A DNA stretch of 21,687 bases from Gammaproteobacteria bacterium (GTDB lineage Bacteria > Pseudomonadota > Gammaproteobacteria > SZUA-140): positions 1-21,687 of the forward strand of contig JALSHQ010000163.1 in the NCBI GenBank assembly GCA_026982145.1. The letters run 5' to 3'. The stretch's first letter is position 1; every line of letters begins with the position of its first letter. The notes beneath the pieces were generated by a model. That model saw only the letters and a program-made list of their open reading frames with translations. It was not told the origin of the DNA and ran no database searches. Of this stretch, positions 15,136 to 21,687 are shown one piece after another. Both the position numbers and the translations under genes were made by a program.

Positions 15136-16083
15136 GTGTTGAGAGTGCACATCGTCGCGGCTGCCATCATCCGTGACGGCAAGGTTTTAGTGGCACGCCG
15201 CCACCGTGATGCTCATCAGGGCGGGCTATGGGAGTTTCCCGGTGGCAAGGTCGAGCCGGGGGAGGATGCCGCCACCGCGCTGGCGCGTGAGCTTAAAGAA
15301 GAGCTGGGCATTACCGTTGAATCCGCGACGCCACTCATCGAAATACCGCATGATTACGCGGACAAATCGATTTTGCTAGCGGTGTGGCAGGTGAACCGCT
15401 TTTCAGGGGAGGCACGAGGTTGCGAAGGGCAGCCGCTGGCGTGGGTGGCCATTGATGAGTTATCGCAGCGCGAATTCCCCCAAGCCAACTTACCTGTGAT
15501 TACCGCACTGCAACTGCCCCCCTATTATTTGATTACGCCGGACCCTGCAAAAGAGGGCGAGCTGTTTATGGTTCGTCTGGAGGCTTCGCTCACGGCGGGG
15601 GTGACGTTGGTGCAGCTGCGGGCTAAGTCATTAACGCGGGGTGAGTATAAAAGGCTCGCCTCGCGAGTGAAGGCGCTGTGCGACCGGTTTGGAGCGGCGT
15701 TGTTGCTAAATAGTAGCGCTGAAATGGTGGTTGAGGTGGGGGCCGATGGGCTTCACCTCTCTGGTCGTGAGCTTATGTCGCTGGGCACTCGCCCGCTGGG
15801 AAGATCATATAGGCTCTCTGCCTCATGTCATGATGCTGCTGAACTGAAACAGGCCGGCGCTATTGGCATCGACTTCGCCGTACTTTCGCCAGTGATGCCG
15901 ACCCACACCCACCCGGGTGCAGAAACATTAGGCTGGCAGCCGTTTCAACAGTGGGTGAAAGCCGCATCACTGCCCGTATATGCGTTGGGTGGGATGACAT
16001 TGGAAGATCTGCCGACCGCGCAACAGGCTGGCGCGCAAGGCGTTGCAGCCATTGGTGCGTTATGGGGGGTGAAAAAACTGTAG
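15136..16083 (+). CDS. mutT: Nudix hydrolase (MutT) fused to a ThiE/TenI-like domain
   Basis: A 315-residue two-domain protein. Residues 1-130 are a MutT-like Nudix domain with a perfect box G37-x5-E43-x7-R51-E52-L-x-E55-E56-x-G-I. It probably removes 8-oxo-dGTP from the nucleotide pool, as MutT does. From about residue 132 a TIM-barrel domain of the thiamine phosphate synthase/TenI type follows (YYLITPDP, VQLRAKS, VLSPVMPTHTHPGAETLGW, ALGGM). The ThiE metal-binding Asp of the LxxND motif is replaced (LLLNSSAEM), and the GQED motif reads SGRE, so thiamine phosphate synthase activity is doubtful. This fusion is recurrent in gammaproteobacteria. The start is taken as GTG at 15136, five bases after the previous stop; TTG 15139 or GTG 15145 are alternatives. 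Confidence 0.9.
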   Translation: MLRVHIVAAAIIRDGKVLVARRHRDAHQGGLWEFPGGKVEPGEDAATALARELKEELGITVESATPLIEIPHDYADKSILLAVWQVNRFSGEARGCEGQPLAWVAIDELSQREFPQANLPVITALQLPPYYLITPDPAKEGELFMVRLEASLTAGVTLVQLRAKSLTRGEYKRLASRVKALCDRFGAALLLNSSAEMVVEVGADGLHLSGRELMSLGTRPLGRSYRLSASCHDAAELKQAGAIGIDFAVLSPVMPTHTHPGAETLGWQPFQQWVKAASLPVYALGGMTLEDLPTAQQAGAQGVAAIGALWGVKKL

Positions 16084-16105
16084 CGAAGGTGTGCCGAGTG
16101 CTCTG

Positions 16106-16288
16106 CTAATACGAGTAGGTGTTGTTCTCTTCTTCAGAGGGTATTTTCTGCTCTTCCCCCGGAATGCAGTGCTCCTCACTGCTCCATTTCCCAAAATCGA
16201 TCATCTGGCAGCGCTCACTACAGAATGGACGCCAGCGTTGCGTGAGTGATTTAACCGGGTTTCTACAGGTGGGGCAGCGGATGTTCAT
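16106..16288 (-). CDS. yacG: DNA gyrase inhibitor YacG (zinc-binding)
   Basis: A 60-residue protein with the YacG zinc site C5-x2-C8-x14-C23-x3-C27 (IRCPTCRN ... PFCSERC) and the conserved MIDFGKW segment next to it, then an acidic tail (EEHCIPGEEQKIPSEEENN). YacG binds GyrB and inhibits gyrase (established in E. coli). It is the last gene of pilB-pilC-pilD-coaE-zapD-yacG, 13 bp after zapD, and faces the end of the Nudix fusion gene at 22 bp. Confidence 0.95.
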   Translation of the reverse strand: MNIRCPTCRNPVKSLTQRWRPFCSERCQMIDFGKWSSEEHCIPGEEQKIPSEEENNTYSY

Positions 16289-16301
16289 AAATTTCTATCG
16301 T

Positions 16302-17066
16302 TTAAATGGCACAGGTGGTCAGCACAAAAGCGATATCTTGCGATGACTGCGTTGGGCGGTCCTGAAAATTAGTGCTCATGAAACGCACAGTGAAGCGGTG
16401 TTTACCGCCGCTGATTTCCGCAAAACAGGAGACGCTTTCCGGTAGCGTCACGCGAATCAACTGGAACGGCGCGCTGGTTTCAAGCGTACGCTGAAAAAAA
16501 CCAGACTCAGCAATTTCGTTGGTCGAAGTGGCGCTGTCTCGAATCAATTTCAGAATAAGTGCGATGGCAGCGCGGATATTATTAAAGCCTGACATCCACT
16601 GCTGTAGATCTTCTTGGCGCTTTGCAATGGGGCGCTCCAGCCAGTAGTGGTAGCTAGGGAGATCAAAATCACAGGTGCCGCCAGAAATAGTGCTGCGTTG
16701 TTTGATGCTGCTAAGGAACTCATTTTGGCGCAGTGAGTGGCCAATTTGCCCCTGTGTGCCGTGCAATAGGTCGACCAGTCGGTCAATTTCGTCTAACAGC
16801 CCTGACAGCATTTTATGATCGACACCGGGCGTGCTCTCCAGCCGGGAAAGCCCTGCACTCATCCGCTCAAGCTCCATGATCACCTCGGTTTTGAGGTCAG
16901 CGCGGCTGAAGATATTCAGCACATCGAGCAGGGAGGCGAGTGTGGTTCGGCTGTCCCATGCGGCATCGCACGGCAGGGTGTGGTCGATCTGATGAAAAAG
17001 GAAATCGAGTCTTAAAAAGAGACGAATTCTCTCATTCAGCGGCTGTTCGTATGTGATTTGCCTCAT
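16302..17066 (-). CDS. zapD: Cell division protein ZapD
   Basis: ZapD bundles FtsZ filaments and strengthens the Z ring. The 254-residue protein has the family N-terminus YEQPLNERIRLFLRLDFLF, then ISGGTCDFDLPSYHYWL (E. coli has IPGGCCSFDLPTLHIWL) and HRFTVRFM near the end. I use the ATG at 17066; an in-frame TTG at 17078 adds four residues. The ribosome site is weak. It is separated from coaE by 130 bp, longer than other gaps in this run, and that gap contains a 6-10-6 dyad (17102-17123). The order coaE-zapD-yacG is the standard one in gammaproteobacteria. Confidence 0.94.
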   Translation of the reverse strand: MRQITYEQPLNERIRLFLRLDFLFHQIDHTLPCDAAWDSRTTLASLLDVLNIFSRADLKTEVIMELERMSAGLSRLESTPGVDHKMLSGLLDEIDRLVDLLHGTQGQIGHSLRQNEFLSSIKQRSTISGGTCDFDLPSYHYWLERPIAKRQEDLQQWMSGFNNIRAAIALILKLIRDSATSTNEIAESGFFQRTLETSAPFQLIRVTLPESVSCFAEISGGKHRFTVRFMSTNFQDRPTQSSQDIAFVLTTCAI

Positions 17067-17101
17067 TTTTTCGATCAAGTTAACAGTTGGCTTTGCTTTG
17101 T

Positions 17102-17123
17102 TTTACAGGCTGCTGAATGTAAA
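17102..17123. promoter_or_regulatory. TTTACA-N10-TGTAAA dyad between coaE and zapD
   Basis: A perfect 6-bp inverted repeat with a 10-base spacer, 36 bp upstream of the zapD start, in the only sizeable gap of the coaE-zapD-yacG run. The spacing of half-site centres (16 bp) could suit a dimeric regulator, and it could equally be part of a promoter (TTTACA as a -35), though no -10 is convincing. No known operator consensus is recognised. Confidence 0.3.
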
Positions 17124-17196
17124 GGATTTTTATATCCCGCTTAGAGTCGCTATCGGCTCCATTGTCCATTACCTTAAGTCGAATGGCAATGGCCTG

Positions 17197-17796
17197 TTAC
17201 GGCGGGTTGGCGATCGAAAGGTATTTCTGGTGCAGCGCAGTCACCTGCTGTTGCAGGTGCTCAAAGCTCCCATCGTTATGGATGACATCGTCCGCCACCG
17301 CTAGGCGCGCGTTGCGGCTCGCTTGGGATGAGATGATCGCCCGGATCTCCGCTTCGGATTGGTGGTCTCGCCGCATGGCACGCTGAAGTTGCAGCGCTTC
17401 AGGGGTGTCGATCACCAGAATTCGGTCTGCAATCTCAAGCTGGCCGCCCTCAACGAGCAGCGGAATGGCGACGATGCAGTATGGGGCAGTGAGCAGCGAA
17501 ATTCTGCGCTTCATCTCTTGCCGAACAGGCGGGTGAAGGATCGACTCAAGCCGCTGCTTTTTTTCGCTATCGTTAAAAATGATCTCGCGCAGCCTTGCTC
17601 GATTGAGCGTGCCGTCGTCCGCCAGAATCGATGAGCCAAACTGCTGCTTGATCTCATCAAGCGCAGGCATGCCGGGCTCAACCAGCAAACGTGCGATCAC
17701 ATCGGCATCAATGACCGGGGTGGTTAACTGTTCAAATAAGCGGCTGGCGGTAGTTTTGCCACTGCCAATCCCGCCCGTGAGCGCGACAACTAACAT
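17197..17796 (-). CDS. coaE: Dephospho-CoA kinase
   Basis: CoaE phosphorylates the 3'-hydroxyl of dephospho-CoA, the final step of CoA synthesis. The 199-residue P-loop kinase begins with VALTGGIGSGKTT (P-loop at 8-15). It has the conserved DADVIAR segment and the PLLVEGGQLEIAD lid region, and RAMRRDHQSEAEIRAIISSQ is typical of the C-terminal half. Its length fits the family (E. coli 206). It lies 48 bp after pilD. No strong ribosome site is visible. Together with CoaD at 1138-1617 the window encodes the last two CoA steps, in separate clusters. Confidence 0.96.
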   Translation of the reverse strand: MLVVALTGGIGSGKTTASRLFEQLTTPVIDADVIARLLVEPGMPALDEIKQQFGSSILADDGTLNRARLREIIFNDSEKKQRLESILHPPVRQEMKRRISLLTAPYCIVAIPLLVEGGQLEIADRILVIDTPEALQLQRAMRRDHQSEAEIRAIISSQASRNARLAVADDVIHNDGSFEHLQQQVTALHQKYLSIANPP

Positions 17797-17844
17797 GAAA
17801 CTGGCATGGAATTAGAGGTACCTTGGTTGAAACAGAGCCTCTAT

Positions 17845-18717
17845 TTAGGGTGAGATATTCATCATTGTCAAATAAGCCTCAATGAGCTGATCACCCCATA
17901 GCAATGTAATCCAACCTGCAGCAGCGAGGTAGGGGCCAAAAGGGATCGGGATATTTCTGTCTCGCCCACGCACCACAATGAGGGTGATACCAACCACCGC
18001 GCCAACGGCTGATGAGAGGAGGATAATGGGAAATATAGATTGCCACCCCAGCCATGCGCCGAGCATGGCCAGCAGCTTGAAATCACCGTGCCCCATGCCC
18101 TCTTTGCCAGTGACTAACTTGAACAGCATGTAGACCGACCATAAACTGAGGTAACCCACTAGCGCACCGATAATGGCGGACTCTGGCGAGGTGAACACAG
18201 CGGCGAGACTAACACCAAGCCCAAGCCACAAAAAGGGAAGCGTGATGCAGTCCGGCAGCAGCTGGTGATCAAAGTCGATCACGGTGAGGGCGACCAGTGC
18301 CCAGGTCAGCAGCAGTGCAGCCGCGGCTTCCAGAGTCGGGCCAAAATGCCAAGCGACGACGACCGATAATAGCGCCGTAGTTGCTTCAATAATGGGATAG
18401 CGTAGCGGGATACTTACTTTACATTTGCTGCAACAGCCTTTAAGAAAAAGATAGCTAACAATGGGGATGTTTTCTATCGCTCTGATTTTATGGTTGCATT
18501 TTGGGCAGTGTGAATGGGGGGTTACAAGGTTGAAGGGGGCTGCTTGATTTGTAGAAGTCTCATTTCCCAAGAGATCATCGCACTGCGCATGCCACTCTTT
18601 TTCCATCATCACCGGCAGGCGCAGGATCACAACATTGAGAAAGCTGCCCACCAGCAAGCCTAAAATGCCAACGATAGATAAATAGGCAAAAACGTTCTCG
18701 CTAATCAGTTGTAACAT
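17845..18717 (-). CDS. pilD: Type IV prepilin peptidase / N-methyltransferase
   Basis: PilD cleaves the leader of type IV prepilins at the inner membrane and methylates the new N-terminal residue. The 290-residue protein has the N-terminal GSFLNVVILRLP segment, a cytoplasmic zinc loop with C71xxC74 and C96xxC99, and the two catalytic aspartates of the aspartic protease site (D148/D150 in TVIDFDHQLLPD and D212 in GHGDFK). About seven membrane segments follow the usual plan. The start at 18717 has no clear ribosome site. It is normally adjacent to pilC; here a 167-bp palindromic element lies between them. Confidence 0.96.
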   Translation of the reverse strand: MLQLISENVFAYLSIVGILGLLVGSFLNVVILRLPVMMEKEWHAQCDDLLGNETSTNQAAPFNLVTPHSHCPKCNHKIRAIENIPIVSYLFLKGCCSKCKVSIPLRYPIIEATTALLSVVVAWHFGPTLEAAAALLLTWALVALTVIDFDHQLLPDCITLPFLWLGLGVSLAAVFTSPESAIIGALVGYLSLWSVYMLFKLVTGKEGMGHGDFKLLAMLGAWLGWQSIFPIILLSSAVGAVVGITLIVVRGRDRNIPIPFGPYLAAAGWITLLWGDQLIEAYLTMMNISP

Positions 18718-18736
18718 GATATCGATGTGGCGAAGC

Positions 18737-18903
18737 TTAAGGAACCTCTGATTAATTCTGGACGAAGCGGATTGTGATCTAAAATATTCAGATTCAAGGC
18801 GCGAATCGCACGTAATAGCAGGCTATTGCGAAGATTAGCAACGCAGAAGCTGGATATTTTAGACGCAAGACGCAAGTTCATGAATTAATCAGAGGTTCCT
18901 TAA
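18737..18903. mobile_element. 167-bp palindromic element, probable IS5-type MITE
   Basis: Perfect 22-bp inverted repeats (18737-18758 and 18882-18903, core GGAACCTCTGATTAATTC) bound a 123-bp centre with no coding capacity. A second pair inside matches 13 of 14 bases (18778-18791 with 18850-18863), and the middle has AATAGC/GCTATT (18814-18827), so the whole element could fold into one long hairpin or cruciform. The outermost TTAA on each side fits the YTAR target duplication of IS5-group elements, and their ends often start with GGA, hence the inference of a non-autonomous IS5 relative. A GACGCAA tandem pair lies at 18862-18875. It sits between pilC and pilD. Confidence 0.8.
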
Positions 18904-18959
18904 ATAAGACCGGCTGAATTTAGCCAGTATAAAACAATCAAGCCCTGCTCAGCTGTGCT

Positions 18960-20183
18960 TTAAACAACCTCGCCCATTTTAAATATCGGTAGATACATGG
19001 CGATCACAAGCCCGCCAACAATCACGCCAAGAAAAGCCATAATCAGCGGTTCTAGCAAACTTGTGAGGCCATCGACGGCATCATCCACCTCTTGCTCATA
19101 AAAGTCAGCAACTTTTGCTAACATGCTGTCAATTGAGCCAGCCTCTTCACCAATTGCCACCATCTGGGTCACCATATTGGGGAAGAGTTCAGACTGCTTC
19201 ATCACCACATTAAGCTGGTTACCGGTCGAGATATCATCGCGCATTCTAAGAATAGCCTTCGTATAAACAATGTTGCCTGCGGCACCGGAGACCGTGTTCA
19301 TCGCTTCAACCAGCGGCACACCAGCGGCAAACATGGTGGAGAGCGTGCGCGCAAACCGTGCAATGGTCGCTTTAGTGATTATGGAGCCAACAATAGGGGC
19401 TTTGAGCGCGATTCTATCGAGCAGGTGGTTAAATTTTTTAGAGCGCTTTTTCGCCTCTTTCAAAGCGAAAAAAACGCCTCCGGCACCCCCTGCAATCGCC
19501 CACCACCATGCCTGGAAAGCTTCTGATAACTTGACCACAAACATCGTGAGTGCAGGCAGGTCTGCGCCAAATTGATCGAACATGCTTTGAAACTGGGGTA
19601 CAACAAAAATCAATAGAATGGCTGTAATAATGAAGGCGACCACTACCACTGCAACCGGGTAAAACATCGCCTTTTTGATTTTACTTTTCATCGCCTCGGT
19701 TTTTTCTTTGTAAGTGGCGATTTTGTCGAGTAGTGTCTCAAGAATACCAGCATGTTCACCCGCAGTAACGAGATTGACATAGAGATCATCAAACTCCAGC
19801 GGGTGCTTTGCAAGCGCATCGGCAAAGGTGTTGCCGCCTTCAACATCTGCTTTAATCGCCATAATCAGCGTCTGCATCGCGGGGTTGTCATGCCCTTTTC
19901 CGATGATATCGAAGGACTGTACCAGCGGTACGCCGGATGACATCATGGTCGACATTTGGCGGCTGAAGAGTGCAATATCTTTCGGCGTGATCGTGCCTTT
20001 TTTTGCGCCACCAAAGAGTGCTTTAGGCTTTTTCTTGGCTTTCTTGGGGACGATGCCTTGCCTGCGCAGTTCCGCTTTAACTAAAGCGACATTTTTACTT
20101 TCCATCTCCCCTTTGACCTTGTCACCTCTACGATTGGTGCCTTCCCATATGTAGGTTTCCTTGGTTGCAGTTTTAGTGGCCAT
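18960..20183 (-). CDS. pilC: Type IV pilus inner-membrane platform protein PilC
   Basis: PilC is the membrane platform that couples the PilB and PilT motors to pilin polymerisation. The 407-residue protein has two GspF domains (about 72-195 and 275-398), each with the conserved GVPLV...A/S and AGE/GEEAGS repeats (LVTAGEHAGILE at 138-149, MVAIGEEAGSIDSML at 341-355). It has three membrane segments (about 174-196, 223-241, 378-400). A good CAGGGA ribosome site precedes the ATG at 20183. It is 16 bp after pilB, so the two are surely co-transcribed. Confidence 0.97.
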   Translation of the reverse strand: MATKTATKETYIWEGTNRRGDKVKGEMESKNVALVKAELRRQGIVPKKAKKKPKALFGGAKKGTITPKDIALFSRQMSTMMSSGVPLVQSFDIIGKGHDNPAMQTLIMAIKADVEGGNTFADALAKHPLEFDDLYVNLVTAGEHAGILETLLDKIATYKEKTEAMKSKIKKAMFYPVAVVVVAFIITAILLIFVVPQFQSMFDQFGADLPALTMFVVKLSEAFQAWWWAIAGGAGGVFFALKEAKKRSKKFNHLLDRIALKAPIVGSIITKATIARFARTLSTMFAAGVPLVEAMNTVSGAAGNIVYTKAILRMRDDISTGNQLNVVMKQSELFPNMVTQMVAIGEEAGSIDSMLAKVADFYEQEVDDAVDGLTSLLEPLIMAFLGVIVGGLVIAMYLPIFKMGEVV

Positions 20184-20199
20184 TGTTTATATCCCTGAG

Positions 20200-21687
20200 T
20201 TAATCGGAAGTGACAATTCGGTTGAGCTCTTCAAGGCTGAGAATGCCCTGCCTGACTTTGATGAGCCCTGATGCGTGGAGGTCATTCACCCCTTCTGCTT
20301 TGGCGAGGTTTGCGAGCTGAAGTGCATTGCCACCTTCCATGATCAGTTTTCCCATCGCCTCAGAAATGGGCATCACCTGATAAATGCCGACACGCCCTTT
20401 ATAGCCGTCGTTGCATTGATCGCAGCCCACCGGGCCATGAATCGTGAGGTCATCGAGTTCCTCTTCCTTGAACCCCTCTTTTAACAGAGCCTCCTTAGGA
20501 ATATCAAGTGGCTGTTTACAGTGCTTGCAGAGGCGGCGTCCTAAGCGTTGTGCGATGATGAGGCTTACGGCAGAGGCAATATTGAACGGAGCAATGCCCA
20601 TGTTGATCAAACGCGTTAATGTTTGTGGCGCATCGTTAGTGTGAAGGGTGGAGATCACAAAATGCCCCGTCTGAGCCGCCTTGATAGCGATCTCGCCGGT
20701 TTCAATGTCTCGAATCTCACCCACCATGATGATGTCTGGGTCCTGGCGCAGGAAAGACTTCAAAGCCCTTGGAAAAGTCAGCCCAGCCTTTGGGTTAACA
20801 TTTACTTGGTTAATCCCTTGCAAGCTAATTTCTGCGGGGTCTTCCGCGGTTGAGATGTTGCGGTCATCTGTATTCAAAATATTAAGCGCGGTATAAAGCG
20901 ATACGGTTTTACCACTGCCAGTAGGGCCAGTGACCAAAACCATGCCGTAAGGTTTATGGATCGCATCCATAAACAGTTTTTTCTGGTCTTCTTCATAGCC
21001 CAATGCATCAATGCCGAGTGTGGCACTGCTGGGGTCAAGAATACGCATCACGATTTTTTCGCCGAACAGCGTGGGGCAGGTGCTCACACGAAAATCAATG
21101 GCGCGGGTTTTGGAGATTTTCATTTTCATCCGCCCATCTTGCGGCACGCGACGCTCAGAGATGTCGAGCTGTGAAAGCACTTTGATGCGCGCAGATATTT
21201 TTCGCACCAGCGCAATCGGCGGGTTAGCCACTTCTTGCAGGATGCCATCAATGCGGAAGCGCACACGGTAGACTTTTTCGTAAGGTTCAAAGTGAAGATC
21301 AGAAGCGCCTTTATTAATCGCATCCAGCAGTACTTTGTTGACGAAACGCACCACCGGGGTGTCATCAATTTCAGCATCATCAGCGTCTTCGCCCGCACTA
21401 TCTTCGTCCCCGCCGGTGATGTCGAGGTCGTCAAGGTCGGTGTCGTCAAGATCGTCCATGGAGGTGTCTTGATCATTGAGCACCGTCTCAATCGCTTTGG
21501 CGAGTTTATTCTCTTCTACCAAAATGGCTTCAGAGTTAGCGCCCACATGGAATTTGAATTCATCGAGTGCATCTTGATTGGTGGGGTCTGAGACTGCAAC
21601 AAAGAGGCGATTGCCTCGCTTAAACAGTGGGAGCGCATTATGTTTCTGAATCATTTTATCGTCGACCAGTGTGGTCGCTGCGGATTC
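20200..21687 (-). CDS. pilB: Type IV pilus extension ATPase PilB (5' end outside window)
   Basis: PilB is the cytoplasmic hexameric ATPase that powers pilus extension. The frame is open to the window edge (first residues ESAATTLVDDKMIQKHNALP), so about 70-80 N-terminal residues are missing; the ATG at 21654 is internal. In the 495 residues seen there is the end of the N1/MshEN domain, a very acidic linker (nucleotides 21361-21456), SDLHFEPYE, Walker A GPTGSGKT (254-261 of this fragment), the Asp box EDPAE (usually EDPVE), Walker B PDIIMVGEIRD, the His box STLHTNDA, and a zinc tetracysteine CKHC ... CDQC before GRVGIYQ. It is the first pil gene visible; no pilin gene is in the window. Confidence 0.97.
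   Translation of the reverse strand, partial: ESAATTLVDDKMIQKHNALPLFKRGNRLFVAVSDPTNQDALDEFKFHVGANSEAILVEENKLAKAIETVLNDQDTSMDDLDDTDLDDLDITGGDEDSAGEDADDAEIDDTPVVRFVNKVLLDAINKGASDLHFEPYEKVYRVRFRIDGILQEVANPPIALVRKISARIKVLSQLDISERRVPQDGRMKMKISKTRAIDFRVSTCPTLFGEKIVMRILDPSSATLGIDALGYEEDQKKLFMDAIHKPYGMVLVTGPTGSGKTVSLYTALNILNTDDRNISTAEDPAEISLQGINQVNVNPKAGLTFPRALKSFLRQDPDIIMVGEIRDIETGEIAIKAAQTGHFVISTLHTNDAPQTLTRLINMGIAPFNIASAVSLIIAQRLGRRLCKHCKQPLDIPKEALLKEGFKEEELDDLTIHGPVGCDQCNDGYKGRVGIYQVMPISEAMGKLIMEGGNALQLANLAKAEGVNDLHASGLIKVRQGILSLEELNRIVTSD

Noticed and set aside
21361..21456. Extremely Asp/Glu-rich, nearly repetitive linker in PilB
   Set aside because: A similar acidic linker between the N1 and N2 domains is usual in PilB proteins of gammaproteobacteria, so it is not a new feature.

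Overview
This window is a chromosomal segment of a gammaproteobacterium. The gene orders rsmD/ftsY-ftsE-ftsX-rpoH, bioB-F-H-C-D with divergent comF, and pilB-C-D-coaE-zapD-yacG are typical of that class, and ZapD, the MutT-TenI fusion and the YfaZ-like porin point the same way. The sequence alone does not fix the species; a free-living or symbiotic purple-sulfur/sulfur-oxidiser-type lineage would fit, but that is a guess. The window is densely coded. No stretch over 300 bp lacks a gene, and no tRNA, rRNA, CRISPR array, prophage or intact transposase gene was seen.

Layout. (1) 1-5052, minus strand: a leftward run that reads, in transcription order, active M16 zinc peptidase, inactive M16 partner, rsmD, coaD, a 2[4Fe-4S] ferredoxin, and the N-terminal two-fifths or so of a gamma-glutamyltransferase cut by the window edge. 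(2) 5176-8953, plus strand: ftsY, ftsE, ftsX (SRP receptor and the divisome ABC complex), then rpoH behind its own regulatory region. (3) 9088-13659, minus strand: a compact biotin operon bioB-bioF-bioH-bioC-bioD with overlapping or nearly touching genes and no bioA in view. (4) 13761-16083, plus strand: comF, a YfaZ-type outer-membrane protein and a Nudix/TenI fusion. (5) 16106-21687, minus strand: pilB (5' end outside the window), pilC, pilD, coaE, zapD, yacG, covering type IV pilus assembly, the last step of CoA synthesis, Z-ring bundling and a gyrase inhibitor. CoaD and CoaE, two of the last CoA-synthesis steps, both lie in this window but in different clusters.

The most interesting signals are regulatory or non-coding. 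A perfect CIRCE operator (9-bp arms, 9-bp spacer) sits directly in front of rpoH and overlaps its best promoter match. This implies that the HrcA repressor controls the heat-shock sigma factor gene, in place of, or in addition to, E. coli-style control. A 167-bp palindromic element with perfect 22-bp terminal inverted repeats separates pilC from pilD; it looks like a non-autonomous IS5-type element (MITE). The BioB protein is of a different sequence type from the E. coli-like BioB expected in this setting. I did not find an obviously new multi-gene system; most genes here are well-known housekeeping families.
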